Shown here: one piece after another, positions 32,446-44,775 of the stretch | Layout: each line of letters begins with the position of its first letter | Numbering within the stretch: the stretch's first letter is position 1 | Source of the DNA: Heterostelium album PN500 | Lineage: Eukaryota; Evosea; Eumycetozoa; Acytosteliales; Acytosteliaceae | Direction: 5' to 3' | Length of the DNA stretch: 64,000 nucleotides | NCBI RefSeq assembly: GCF_000004825.1 | Contig: NW_008805069.1 | Location: forward strand, 248,001 to 312,000 | Program-made: the position numbers and the translations under genes | The notes under the pieces: generated by a model | Seen by the model: only the letters and a program-made list of their open reading frames with translations | The model's database searches: none | What the model was told of the DNA's origin: nothing

Positions 32446-33734
32446 AAATTAATCATCATTGTATATGTTGACAAACTTGTAATAATATATGTATATTAAA
32501 TAAAAAAAATAACATCATTTAAGTTAAATTAATTTGAAAAAAATTATCTGATTGAACTAAAGAATTTGATTAATATGATTGATATTCTTATATCTCAGAT
32601 ACTATTAATCATAATAAAAATAATGGATTATTAAGAATTATCCTCAAAAAAAATATACATAAAATAATAAAACAATTGAATAAATTCTGCATTAGCTCCT
32701 TACTAAAATTACGATATTTTCCTATCCTGCATATGGTTGGTTTGATGAAAATCCCAATAAAAATAATATTTATTTTGATGATTTTGAACAATTGATAGGT
32801 GGTGTAGTCACCTGAAGGACATCGAACTAAAACTTAAGATTTATTACATCTTTTACTCATCATTCGAAAAAGAATATTTCAAACTTGAAGCAAGTATCTT
32901 TTATTGAATATTTGGTAAGAGATTTTTACGAAAATATCTTTAGGATGATACCTTTAATTACTGTTTGATAAGAAGTAAATCTAAAAAAAAAAATCCAATA
33001 AGTTAGGAAATTTTGTTCTTATTTTTATTGATTTTTTTTGTTTTTAGGATGAAGATGGGTATCTAGATGAATACAAATTCTTAATTCAATTGTTTATTAT
33101 TATGAAAAGGGAACTTTTCAACCTTTTTTTAGTTCCACCTTTGATATTTAAGAGAAAAAGAGTAGATCCACCAATTTTAATGTATTTTACACTTTTTAAT
33201 CAATCTAGGTGACCGATCTTATTTAGTTTTTTGTAACAAAAGATCCCATCAAAAAAAAAAAAATCTAAATATAACGACATTGGTTGTAAAAAACCCTCCA
33301 AAAAATCACAAAATATAGATTTTTTTTTTGAAATTTTCGAAACTTCATACCCCTACACGCCTAGATATTAACTTGAGTTCTTTAACATGGAAATTAGAAA
33401 AGTAGTGGATGGGAACCAAAGAGTAGAGAGGATGTTTTGCTCCTAAAATGAATATCTAGATAGATAGTTAATGAAGGGGATCAGTTTTTTAGATCCTTGA
33501 TGGTTTTTTGTTTTGTTTCATTGTGGTTCAACTCTGTTGGGAAAAAAATTATGGATTTAATAATAATTGAAATAATAATAAATAAAATAAAAAAAGATTT
33601 TTTTTTAGAGAGATAAATCCAAATTACATTTACAATTGTTTAAAAAAAATAAATATTTTAAGATATAATATTAATCAAAAAAATAGTTTAAAAACCTAAA
33701 TTTAGTTTTTATTTTTATTTCTTTTTAAATTACA
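32446..33734. other. Intergenic region, upstream part of a tandem duplication
   Basis: Very A/T-rich. From about 32570 it resembles 34240-35440, the upstream region of the intact EGF gene, including TGTATTTTACACTTTTTAAT and CCTACACGCCTAGATATTAA. It therefore likely holds the copied promoter. No gene seen. Confidence 0.6.
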
Positions 33735-34035
33735 ATGAGAAATCAAGTGAAATTAATATTAATTTTATTTAATATTATTTCTTTGTTTTTATTATATGTA
33801 AATGCTATAACATGTCCTCCAGGTTATAGCATAGGACCTTCAAACAGATGTTATCAAGGATATTCTTCAACTTGTGTTGTTTGGAGGGTAAATTTAGTTT
33901 TTAAATGAATGATTTAATAAATGATATTTAAAAGTTTATTTTTTATTTATTATTTGCTAATATGAAAGAAATAAATATAATGATATCGAAAAGAGAATTA
34001 ACAAATCTAAACTTGATTCATCTCAAAACCACTAA
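33735..34035 (+). pseudogene. EGF-repeat membrane protein gene reduced to its two ends
   Basis: The first exon (MRNQVKLILILFNIISLFLL, then YVNAITCPPGYSIGPSNRCY) is nearly identical to that of the intact gene at 35443, followed by a GTAAAT donor. After about 95 bases of intron-like sequence comes AATGATATCGAAAAGAGAAT, the last 16 or so codons of the intact gene (NDIEKRINKSK), then its 3' flank. About 4 kb, including all EGF and IPT modules and the membrane segment, is missing. No acceptor fits, so only a secreted stub could be made. Confidence 0.78.
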
Positions 34036-35442
34036 AAAATATATTTAATAAAATGGTTATTTTAATTTTAATCCATTCTTATTCATTCAAATTCATATCA
34101 GTTATTCAAAATTATTGAATCATCTGAATATAGGAGTAGGAAGATCGTATTGGTAAATAAAATTAAAGAAGTGGAAGTATTAAAGAAAGAAATTAGGATA
34201 GAATAAGAAATAAATTACCTTTTCAAGTAATTTAATTTGTCAATCTAAAAATAATCATTGATAATATTCTTTATCTCAGATACTATCAAAATAAAAGTTA
34301 CATATATAGATTAAATAAATTTATGGTAACAAACTTATATAAATTATTCATATCAATGAAATTTTTCTTTTCTTTATCCAATCCTGGTTAGTTTGTTGAA
34401 ATCCCAATTAGATTTTTTTTTTTAAATCTATTTAATATTTTATGATTTTGAATTTAATTGACAGGTGGGAATGTGAAGATCATCGAACTAAATCTTAAGA
34501 TTTATTTCATCTTACAAAAAAGAATATTGCAAATTTGACACGTAAGTATCTTTCTAGAATATCTGGTACATTTTTTTTTTTGAGGAGATTTTTTTAATAA
34601 GATACCCTGAAATCAAGTTGGGAAATTTGGGTTTTTTAAGAAGAGTAACTAATAGCAATGTTGTTTTATCCTTCAAATGAAATTGAATTTCTATATCTAA
34701 AAGAATATAAAATCTATCTTTTTGTTGTTGAATAGTCTATTTATTTAATAATTGGTAAAAGTTAAACTTTTATTTATTATGAAAAGGGAGTTTTTCAACC
34801 TTTTATTTATTTCGACCTTTGATATTTAAAGAGAAAAAAAAAGTAGATCCTCCAATTTTAATGTATTTTACACTTTTTAATCAATCTAGGTGACCCGATC
34901 TTATTTAGTTTTTTGTAACAAAAGATCCCATCAAAAAAATCTAAATCTAACCACGTTGGTTGGTAAAACCCTCCAAAAAATCACAAAATATAGATTTTTT
35001 TTTGAAATTTTTTCAAAACTTCATACCCCTACACGCCTAGATATTAACTTGAGTTCTTTAACATGGAAATTAGAAAAGTAGTGGATGGAAACCAAAGAGT
35101 AGAGAGGATGTTTTGCTCCTAAAATGAATATCTAGATAGATAGTTAATGAAAAGGGGATCAGTTTTTCTATACCTTGATGGTTTTTGTTTTTTTTCAATG
35201 TTGTTCAACTCTGTTGGGAAAAAACATTTAATTTAATAAAAATAATATTAATAATTGTAATAATAATAAATAAAATATTAAAAAGATAGATTTATAAATC
35301 TAAATTACATTGAACATTTTTAAATAAAAAAAAAAAAAACTAAATATTTTAAGATAAAATATAGATTTAAAAAAATAAATAATTTAAACAAAGACAAAGA
35401 TAAATTTAATTTTTTTATTTTTTTATTTCTTTTTTAATTACA
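34036..35442. other. Intergenic region between the deleted and intact EGF genes
   Basis: Begins with the copied 3' flank of the EGF gene, then the duplicated upstream region. A/T-rich; no gene seen. The intact gene's promoter should lie in its last few hundred bases. Confidence 0.55.
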
Positions 35443-38400
35443 ATGAGAAATCAAGTGAAATTAATATTAATTTTATTTAATATTATTTCTTTGTTTCTAT
35501 TATATGTAAATGCTATAACATGTCCTCCAGGTTATAGCATAGGACCTTCAAACAGATGTTATCAAGGATATTCTTCAACATTTGCTGTTTGGAGGGTAAG
35601 TTTAGTTTTTAAATGAATTATTAATAAAATAATAAATATTTATTGTTATTTATCATTTACTAATTTGAAAGAATTATATTATTATAATAATTTTTAGTGT
35701 CAAAATCCCGATCCAATGAAAAGTTATTTCCAAATGTCAAATGGACCGATGTTTTGTGACTCTGGGTAATATTTTTATTTATTTTACTATCGATCATAAT
35801 CACTCACAAGTGTGAAAAAAAAAATCAACAAAATTATTAATATTTTTTTTGTTTTATTTTAGATTTACGGCAACAGATTATCATAGTATATCGAATCCAA
35901 ATAGAGAAATCAGAGTTGCTTATTGTACAACCACTGATTATAATCATAATGCCGTTGTTCCATTCGCTCCTGAAACCGATCAATTTGATGCATGCCCACC
36001 TGGCTTTGCATTTGGAGATTCTGCCGTATTCGATTTCATGGCGGATCCAACAAAGCGATATTTTATTATTGAATCGTGTGGTGATAATTATAATTACATC
36101 GGTTTTGGTTGGAAATCTACTGCAACACCAACCAACTATTGTCAATCGTTCGGTGGACCGCTACCGCAATTCGATGCCTACTACGATATGGGTGTGATGT
36201 ATCCGTGTGCTTCATATTGCCTGAATGGTGGTACTTGTCTTGGTACTGGTGTTTGTCAGTGTACTTCGGAATGGTCTGGTTCAGACTGTTCAACTCCAGC
36301 CAATCCTTGTGCAACAAACAATGGTGGTTGTGCACAAAACTGTAATAATATTGGTGGTACGTCGAGTTGCTCTTGTAATGCTGGTTACACATTGAACGCT
36401 GATGGTAAAGGTTGTACAGATATCAATGAATGTTCAACAAACAACGGTGGATGTGCTCAAACATGTACCAATACACCAGGTAGTTTCCAATGTTCATGCG
36501 CTGCTGGTTATACATTGAACGCCGATGGTAAAGGTTGTACCGATATCAATGAATGCTCAACAAACAATGGTGGATGTGCTCAAACATGCACAAATACTCA
36601 AGGTAGTTTCCAATGTTCATGCGCTGCCGGATATACTTTGAATGCAGATGGCAAAGGATGTACCGATATCAATGAATGTTCAACAAACAATGGTGGATGT
36701 GCTCAAACCTGTATCAATACACCAGGTAGTTTTACTTGTTCATGTGCTGCTGGATACACATTGAATGCCGATGGTAAAGGATGTACCGATATCAATGAAT
36801 GTTCAACAAGCAACGGTGGATGTGCTCAAACATGTACAAATAACCCAGGTAGTTTCACTTGTTCATGTGCTGCTGGTTATACATTGAATGCCGATGGTAA
36901 AGGATGTACCGATATCAATGAATGTTCAACAAACAATGGTGGATGTGCTCAAACATGTACAAATACTCAAGGTAGTTTCACTTGTTCATGTGCTGCTGGT
37001 TACACTTTGAATGCAGATGGTAAAAGTTGTACCGATATTAATGAATGCTCAACTAACAATGGTGGATGTGCTCAAACATGCACAAATAATCCTGGAAGTT
37101 TTACTTGTTCATGCGCTGCCGGATACACTTTAAATGCAGATGGTAAAGGATGTACCGATATCAATGAATGTTCAACAAACAATGGTGGTTGTGCTCAAAC
37201 ATGTACTAATTCACCAGGTAGCTATTCATGTTCTTGTGGAGCTGGTTACACTTTAAATGCAGATGGTAAAGGATGTACTGATATCAATGAATGCTCAACA
37301 AACAATGGTGGATGTGCTCAAACATGTATAAATAACCCAGGTAGTTTCACTTGTTCATGCTCTGCTGGCTACACATTGAATGCAGATGGTAAAGGATGCA
37401 CTGATATCAATGAATGCTCAACAAACAATGGTGGATGTGCTCAAACATGCACAAATACTCAAGGTAGTTTCCAATGCTCTTGTGGATCAGGATACACATT
37501 GAATGCAGATGGTAAAGGATGTACCGATATCAATGAATGTTCATCTAACAATGGCGGATGTACACAAACATGTAATAATACACCAGGAAGTTTCTATTGC
37601 TCATGTGCTGCTGGATACACTTTGAATGCCGATGGTAAAGGATGTACCGATATCAATGAATGTTCAACAAACAACGGTGGATGTGCTCAAACATGCAATA
37701 ACAACCCTGGAAGCATCTATTGCTCATGTGCTGCTGGATACACTTTGAATGCAGATGGCAAAAGTTGTACCGATATCAATGAATGTTTGAACAACAATGG
37801 TGGATGTATTCAAAACTGTAACAATTTACCAGGTAGTTATAATTGTACATGTAATTCTGGATACACATTGAATGCAGATGGTAAAAGTTGTACCGACATC
37901 AATGAATGCTCAACAAACAATGGTGGATGTGCTCAAACATGTACCAACACTCAAGGTAGTTTCTATTGTACTTGTCAAACAGGCTACACATTGAATGCAG
38001 ATGGTAAAAGCTGTACTGATATTAATGAATGTTTGACAAATAACGGTGGATGTGCTCAAACATGTAATAACAATCCTGGAAGTTATAGTTGTTCATGTGC
38101 TGCTGGATACACATTTAATGCAGATGGAAAGAGTTGTACCGATATCAATGAATGTTCGACAAACAATGGTGGATGTGCTCAAACCTGTACCAATACACCA
38201 GGTAGTTTCCAATGTTCATGCACTGCTGGCTACACATTGAGTCCAGATGGCAAAGGATGTACCGATATCAATGAATGTTCAACAAACAATGGTGGATGTG
38301 CTCATAATTGTACAAATTCGCCAGGTATATACTATTGTTATTGTTTAAATGGTTACTCATTGAATAATGATGGCAAAGGATGCACTGATATCAATGAATG

Positions 38401-40030
38401 TCTGACAGTTAATGGGGGTTGTAATCAAACCTGTTCCAATACTCAAGGTAGTTTCCAATGTTCATGCTCAACAGGTTACACATTGAGTCCAGATGGCAGA
38501 GGATGTACCGATATCAATGAATGTTCAACAAACAATGGTAACTGTTCTCAAATTTGTATCAATACACCAGGTAGCTTCCATTGTTCATGTTCAATTGGTT
38601 ACACATTGAGCGCAGATGGTAAAAGCTGTACTGATATCAATGAATGTTTAGAGAATCCAAGTCCTTGTAGAGGTGTTGCAACTTGTCAAAATACAAATGG
38701 ATCATTCATTTGTAATTGTCCTTCAGATCAAGTAATATCACCTGATGGTCTCGGATGTATAGATCCTCCACCATTTATCATATCTACTTCTCAACTCTAC
38801 AGTGTAGGCGGTGATCTTTCAATTTATGGTAAAAACTTTGGATCTGATTATCAGATGGTTGTTGTCAATATTGGACCGTATACTTGCAGAGTACAACCAC
38901 AATCAAACACCACCTTTATTTTATGTTCAATCCGTCGTGATCTAGAACCACTGACAAGATATCTTCAAGTAATTGTGAACAACATACCAGCCAACGATTA
39001 TTATATTACAATTCTAAAACTTACAAGCACAAGACCATCTCAGTGTTCGAATGGTTGTAGTGGTAATGGAATTTGTACCTCAGTTGGATGTCAATGCAAT
39101 TCTGGATATACGGGTGAATCGTGTTCAAATCCACCAGTCGACTCCACGCCAACACCTATTACACCAACACCAAACCAACCAAACAATCCCGGTGTGATTA
39201 CAGGTGAGAGAAATGATTCAACCATTCAATTCAAGATTTCAGTGATTGGCATTCAAGAATTGGATTCAACTGACAATATCATCACCAACTATACATTCGA
39301 TAAATCTATTTGGAACTTGATTTCGAATGAAAAAGATACAGGTGAATGGACATTCCATATCTCACTTCCAAACAATGTCAACATGTCAGCAACATTCAAT
39401 TATATCACAGAGAAAAATGGAAGAAATATTACATTCTCTGGACAATCTTTCCACTTTAATCAATTCACTTTGAAACTAACAATGAAAGTTAGTAAATGGA
39501 CTTTCCAATCAAGATTAAACACCTTGAGAATACTTGTAAAGTCTGAAACGATAGGATTGCCAGAATGTGATAAATCCAACTCCAACATTACATCGGATTC
39601 TTATTCATCACTATTATATGCAACAATGGAAACTCCTATGGGTCTGATGTCTGGAAGATATCTATCATTGGCAGAAATCGATGGAAGATCAATCGTTGGA
39701 AAGGTTGAACAAATTCCAAGTCCACAAGGAACATTCATCATTGGAACATCGATTCCATTCTTTGAATCATATGGTTTGATCGATCCTGATTTCTCTGTGA
39801 TGATCCAAACCGATAAGTCAGGATCAAATCTTAAAGGTTCTAATTGTCAATCTCCAAAGAAAGATAATTGGCCAATTATCGTTGGTAGTGTAATTGGTGG
39901 AGTTGCAGCAGCTGGTATCGCCGCTGGTACTGCACTTTACATTAAAAGACAAAGAAGATGGATTAGACAAACCAATGATATCGAAAAGAGAATCAACAAA
40001 TCTAAAACTGATCCATCTCAAAACAACTAA
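35443..40030 (+). CDS. EGF-repeat, IPT-domain type I membrane protein (ComC-like), 1462 residues
   Basis: Exons 35443-35595, 35698-35765 and 35863-40030. Signal peptide at residues 1-24 (ending LLYVNA). A Cys-containing N-terminal domain follows to about 185 (CPPGYSIGPSNRCY ... SGFTATDYHS). Then come 21 consecutive EGF-like modules from about 186 to 1041: first CLNGGTCLGTGVCQC, then one starting NPC, then 19 starting DINEC with the calcium-binding pattern. An IPT/TIG domain lies at about 1042-1126 (ISTSQLYSVGGDLSIYGKNF), one more EGF module at about 1131-1163, and a domain of about 240 residues follows, like that of dictyostelid ComC proteins. A transmembrane helix is at about 1409-1434 (WPIIVGSVIGGVAAAGIAAG, then TALYI), with a short basic tail. 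Relatives act at the cell surface in development and cell signalling; this one's ligand is unknown. The repeats are very uniform, pointing to recent expansion. Confidence 0.88.
36418..38755 (+). repeat. In-frame tandem array of a 123-base EGF unit, 19 copies
   Basis: Each unit encodes 41 residues starting DINEC and ending C-T, with all six Cys at fixed positions. Units 1-11 are almost the same (STNNGGCAQTC core); 12-19 vary more, and the last (LENPSPCRGVATCQN) is the most different. The gradient suggests growth by unequal exchange in the 5' half. Confidence 0.88.
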
Positions 40031-40637
40031 AAAATATTTAATAAAATGGTTATAATAATTTTAATCCATTCTTATTCATTCAAATTCATATCCGTTTTTC
40101 AAAATCAGGATAAACAATTTGTAACAAGTTCTATTATAGTCAGTTATTTTTTTTATTTTATATATGATCTAAAAATTCTTCTTTATTATCATGTGTATTT
40201 CATAATGTGACATAAAGGGATAAGAAAAAAAAAAAATTTTCTTCATCATTATCATCAATGATTCTCTATAATACAGATTAACAATCATTTATAGTCGTCT
40301 TTACCTATACAATCGAATTCATCAGAGTCGATAGTAAACACTTTGATTTTTGAGAATAATTGATAATACGATCGGTATTTGATCAAAGAATTTTATTTTA
40401 TTTTTTCCAATTTATTTTTACATCTGAATCATCTTTTAAATAATTGTAATTATCTTCCTCAGTATCTGAACTTTTATACAGATAAAGTTTTTTTTGTGTA
40501 AAAGAAAATAAGTTTTAAAGATATATATATATTATAAATTATTCGTTTTATTTATTTAATTAAAAATAAATTTAAGTTTGTTGTTATTGGTGGATTGATT
40601 GAGGTTGTGTTTTCAGGTGGGTGTATTTGGTTGCAAC
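40031..40637. other. Intergenic region with an F-box-family relic
   Basis: The EGF gene's 3' flank, then a relic at 40305-40378, then A/T-rich DNA with a stretch around 40420-40470 rich in TCATC/ATCTTC words, as in the acidic tails of the F-box-like family. Confidence 0.5.
40305..40378 (-). pseudogene. Relic of F-box-like family exon 2
   Basis: Matches the part encoding TDRINQLFSRVETFHIKSDE (compare 42150-42235), with several substitutions and small deletions. Family homology ends at both edges. It marks a lost array member just beyond the first SAP-like gene. Confidence 0.6.
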
Positions 40638-41024
40638 TTAGATCTTTAGTTTTTCAAGATTTGAGATTAATGTATCTTTGGGATCGTTTGCTTTGATACC
40701 ATGTTGCTTGCATATGGCTTGTAGTTCACGGTAGGAGAGACCTTTGAATGTTGCTGGTAACTCTGGTTTCTCTTCTTTCTTTTCCTCTTCATCTTCCTCT
40801 TCATCATCTTCTTCTTCATCTTCTTCTTCATCTTCTTCCTCTTCATCAGAGGATACATCTACTTTTTTACCATTTGGTTTCTTTCCAGTGATGAGATAGT
40901 CGTACTTTTCATCGTAGAGATCATCGATGTCGATACCTTTATCCTCGAGCCAAGCGTAATCATCTTCTGTCAGGTAGTCACCATCCTCGTACTCGTCTCT
41001 CATTCTTTGTAATTTTGAAACCAT
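40638..41024 (-). CDS. Small acidic protein with C-terminal SAP-like motif
   Basis: 128 residues, single exon. The N-terminal half (MVSKLQRMRDEYEDGDYLTE ... LEDKGIDIDDLYDEKYDYLI) is charged and probably helical. The middle is a run of about 35 Glu/Asp. The C-terminus (LSYRELQAICKQHGIKANDP, then KDTLISNLEKL) fits the two-helix SAP motif, which binds A/T-rich DNA in nuclear proteins. That suggests a chromatin- or RNA-linked role, but the motif is short. The same C-terminal end recurs as broken copies near 43480-43740 and 44640-44760, each directly 3' of an F-box-like gene. This intact gene lies 3' of F-box-like copy V in the same way. Confidence 0.75.
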   Translation of the reverse strand: MVSKLQRMRDEYEDGDYLTEDDYAWLEDKGIDIDDLYDEKYDYLITGKKPNGKKVDVSSDEEEEDEEEDEEEDDEEEDEEEKKEEKPELPATFKGLSYRELQAICKQHGIKANDPKDTLISNLEKLKI

Positions 41025-41533
41025 GTTATTCTTCTTTTTAACTTTCTTAAAGTGTTATTATATAAATACAAACTAATAATAAATGTGTATTGTACAACTA
41101 GATCTATCTAATAATGTTCTTTACATTTATATATATATAGTTGTCTATAATTACATTCCTCATGAGGATCATTCGATCTTGCATTTCAAGGCGCCAAAAA
41201 AATCTAAAACAAAAAAATAAATGAAGATAACTGGCATTCCCTCATTTCAAAATTATAAATGTTAACTAGTATTATTTCGAACATGTACAACAAATTGCTC
41301 AATACATGATGATCACCACAAAACAATCCCTCAACCACAAAATCTCAAGATACTCCTAAGTTATGAAGTAAAATAAAAATAGTGTCTTCTTCTTCTTTTT
41401 TTTTTTTTTTTAAGATAAAGTTAGTTAGTTTAATAAGATGTTTGAATTATTATTTATAAATTTAAAATTAATTGGAGAAATATATATATATAGCATTGTT
41501 ATAGCTATTTTATTTTATAATTTAATCATCATA
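41025..41533. other. Intergenic spacer
   Basis: A/T-rich, with a poly-T run near 41397-41412. Contains the presumed promoter of the SAP-like gene and the 3' end of F-box-like copy V. No gene seen. Confidence 0.5.
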
Positions 41534-43197
41534 TTAATAATAACCTTTATCATCATCATCTTCATCGTATTCGTCATCATTACTATTACTGTAATCATCG
41601 AGTATAATATTATTACTATGTATTTGATTGAGTAAATATTGATATACATCTTCATCTTTATCATCTTGACACGCTTCTTTTAACTTTTTATAGTTTGTAC
41701 GTAAGATGAATGCGTGACTGTGTTGTTTCATTGTTGTAACCAACTTTTTCAATATCCGAAGTAATCCGACCATATCTTCATCATTATCGCAATCATGATG
41801 GTTAATTTCTATTGATTTCAATGTGTCTGAGTGTAATCGTAACAGTGGTTCCAAGAAATCTATATAGCTGTAGTCTGGCCTATGATTCCAGTCTTTGTTG
41901 ATATCGATTTTGAATTGTTCAATACCATGACCATTGCCATTCGGTGTGTTTGTAATTATCGATATTAGCAATGCATTATAGTTGATATCGTATCCATAGT
42001 ATCCTGTTACATTGACTCTCTTTAGATTCGGCATTGCTGGAATGTATACGAGGTATTCCATCATTTGAATGGCATCTCGATACAAATCTAGATCTGAATC
42101 ATCGAAGCATTCATCTACAAGATACTCTCTTTCGAGATAGATGTCATTGGTACATCTACTATCATATTCATCGGATTTGATATGAAATGTCTCCACTCTT
42201 GAGAATAATTGATTGATACGATCGGTACTCTCACCATATTTGATGTATTTGATCGAGTTATAATCAAAGAACAATGGTGGTGAATTGATAAGAGAGTATT
42301 CACTCTCAAGATTAACATAACCAATCAAATTGTAATAACTATTTGTAATCTTCTTTGATACCACTTTGAAGAACTGTTTGGAAACCAATGCATAATCCAA
42401 TAAAAGCTTGCTATCGATATGATATTCAACACCATAAACACTCTTTTCATTGTAATACTTGATAACTTGATTTCTATCATTAGCTTTCAATGAATATGGA
42501 ATGATTCTCTCCAAAACTATATCTGGTAGAATGCAAGTGGATTGTGTGTTGACTGTAGAACAAACGAAATCTAAACCACTGCTATTTACGATCTCCATTT
42601 GACTATCCCATTCAATTATATTGGTTTTCGTTGTAATCTCATTGTTGCTCTTTAACAGCACTTTGTTGTAGAAATCCTTGTAATCATAGTCCAGGAAATC
42701 AGCATGATCGAAAGCACAACATCCTTTATAGATTTTAATTCTTTTCTTTAATTGATCTCCTTTAAGTTTCTATATTTATTAGAATATTTGCAATCTAAAT
42801 TAGTATATTAATATATTATAGATTGTTTTTATAATTTGATGTTTATAATTACTCTTTTATCGTTGATTATTCGATTGTATATATCTTGTAACGTTGTGAT
42901 ATGATCTCCACAATAAAACGATGACATGTTATCGAATACATTGAACGAAGGATCAAAGAAGACATCGACAATGAACTTGATATAACCTTGAACATCGTAG
43001 TAATGTATAAACTTATATCGATGGTATTCAACAAAGAACCTTACACATTGTGCTCTTAAACTATCGTTTCTACTCTCCAAGCATTCGTAATAAAGATTAT
43101 AGATTCTATTAAAGTTTATCAATGAATTTTGATCTTTGAAATCTATACCTTCTACAAGAATTGGGAATTCTTCGTCCAATTCTTCCACTGAACTCAT
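41534..43197 (-). CDS. F-box-like/leucine-rich family protein, copy V (two exons)
   Basis: Exon 1 is 42853-43197 and exon 2 is 41534-42769. The intron is 83 nt and the product has 526 residues. Starts MSSVEELDEEFPILVEGIDF; the SILGKRSYQE-type start is absent. Exon 2 starts KLKGDQLKKRIKIYKGCCAF. F-box-like helices are ILPDIVLERIIPYSL and DYALVSKQFFKVVSKK; later PPLFFDYNSIKYIKYGESTD, IPAMPNLKRVNVTGYYGYD and TPNGNGHGIEQFKIDINKDW. The tail is acidic (DEYDEDDDDKGYY). Copies V, W and X share the MSSxEE start, the TPNGNGHGIE variant and the QMMEY block, and form a second subfamily. The frame is intact. Cellular role unknown. Confidence 0.8.
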
Positions 43198-43479
43198 TCT
43201 TTTGATTAATCAAAGAATAGTAACTAAATTTTAATCTATTTAAATGATCAAATAGGATAAACAAATATAAAAAAAAACATTGTTGTAGAAAATCCTTTTT
43301 GCTCGATAAAATCTAGAATTACTATATTTTAAAACTCAAAATAGGAATCTAGATTTTAGTTTAAATATCTTTTACTTTATTAATTTCTACTCTATCAATA
43401 CAATTTAACTATATCAATTCAAAACAATTTAACATATTTGTAAAATAACTTAAGTCAAACATATAATTATTTGTTTTAT
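43198..43479. other. Intergenic spacer
   Basis: A/T-rich DNA upstream of copy V; nothing else seen. Confidence 0.5.
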
Positions 43480-43740
43480 TTACGTAATTAATAATTAAAT
43501 TAAATTAAGTTTGTTGTTATTGGTGGACTGATAAATTATAATGATTGATGTTGGTGTGCGATTGATTAGTGTTTCAAGTGGAAGTAGTCTGTGTACACAA
43601 CTTAGATCTTTGATGTTTGATTAATATGACTTGACATTGTTTGCTTTGATACCATGCTGCTTGCAAATGGCTAGGAGAGACCATCGAGTTATGTTGTTAA
43701 CTTTGGTTTTTCTTTCTCTCTTCTTATTCTTCTTCCTCTT
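43480..43740 (-). pseudogene. SAP-like gene remnant, unit 2
   Basis: Resembles 40550-40830: the 3' flank (TTTGTTGTTATTGGTGGA), then codons for AICKQHGIKAN, then the Glu-coding CTTCTTC tract. Small indels break the SAP frame (it ends NNVKSY). The N-terminal half of the gene is gone; the acidic tract runs straight into the acidic-tail codons of the next F-box-like gene. Confidence 0.7.
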
Positions 43741-44400
43741 CTTCCTCTTCTTCATCCTCTTCATCTTCACTATCATAGTAATCTCCATCATCATCATCAC
43801 TATCTCTATCATCAAGTTTTATATTCATACTACATATATGATCGAGTAGATATTGATATACATCTTGATCTTCATCATCCTGACAAGCACTTTGTAACTT
43901 TTGATAGTTGGTACGCACGATGAATGAGTAACTGTGTTGTTTCATTGTTGTATATATAGTCATCGAGACCATTTCTGAAACATGGTGTATAGATTTTCAT
44001 TCTTTTCTTTAATTGATCAGCTTTCAATTTCTTTGTTAAATAAATTAGTATATTTATGATCATTAATGTTTTACTATTAATATTTTTAGTTACTCTTTTA
44101 TCCATGATCATATAATTGTATATATCCGTTATCGTTGGTATATCTTTACAGTAAAATGATGACATATTCTCTACCACATCTAATTCAGGATCAAAGAAGA
44201 CATCGACAATGAACTTGATATAACCTTGTACATCGAAATAATGTACATATTTATATCGATGATAGTCAACAAAGAACTTTACACATTGTGATCTTAAACT
44301 ATCATCTCCAAACATTGATAATAGAAGTTTATCAATGAATTATGATCACTATACCCTCTACATTAATTGTGTATTCTTCTAACTCCTCTACTGAACTCAT
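43730..44400 (-). pseudogene. F-box-like family gene with large internal deletion, copy W
   Basis: Starts MSSVEELEE at 44400. Exon 1 is shortened by several small deletions around the NSLINF segment. The main part (DSLRSQCVKFFVDYHRYKYV ... DIPTITDIYNYMI) is kept up to MDKR, then a donor GTAACT and acceptor AAAG as in the family. Exon 2 starts KLKADQLKKRMKIYTPC and jumps, over roughly 0.8 kb that is missing, to the C-terminal part (TTMKQHSYSFIVRTNYQKLQ ... DVYQYLL) in another frame. The F-box-like and leucine-rich parts are absent, so it cannot make a family protein. Confidence 0.8.
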
Positions 44401-44609
44401 TCTTTCAATGAATATTTAAATAGAATAGAAACTAAATTTTAATTTTAACCCCTCTAATTTTTAATTTTTACATTTTTTTTAAAATTAATGCGCAGGCTAA
44501 AGTTGTTGGGAGCCAGTTTTGTTTTGTAAAATGATACTTGAGAAATGGTTGTGTTGTAAAAAATACATGAATTATTGTAATAAAAAAAATATAATTGCTT
44601 AAAATATAT
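44401..44609. other. Intergenic spacer
   Basis: A/T-rich spacer between tandem units 2 and 3; no feature seen. Confidence 0.4.
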
Positions 44610-44775
44610 ATTTGTTTTATTTATTTAATAAAAGATAAATTTGAATTAAGTTTGTTGTTAATGGTGGATTGATTGAGGTTGGGGTTTGATACCATACCGC
44701 TTGCATATGGCTTGTAGTTCACGTTTATCTTCTACTTCTTCTTCTTCTTCTCTTCTTCTTCTTCTACCTCTTTCT
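44610..44775 (-). pseudogene. SAP-like gene remnant, unit 3
   Basis: Matches the 3' end of the SAP-like gene (codons for RELQAICKRYGIKPQ) and its flank (GTTGTTAATGGTGGATTGAT), then a run of Glu/Arg codons that merges into the tail of F-box-like copy X. The N-terminal half is missing. Confidence 0.7.

Larger units (their letters stand above)
32570..35700 (+). repeat. Tandem duplication of the EGF-gene 5' region (two units)
   Basis: Unit 1 (about 32570-34130) and unit 2 (starting about 34230) share upstream DNA, a signal-peptide exon and the start of intron 1. Unit 1 then jumps to the 3' end of the gene and its downstream flank, while unit 2 continues into the complete gene to 40030. The flank after the stop (TTCATTCAAATTCATATC) occurs after both. 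Confidence 0.75.

Noticed and set aside
36418-38755. CRISPR-like regular repeat
   Set aside because: The 123-base periodicity is an in-frame EGF-coding array without spacers.
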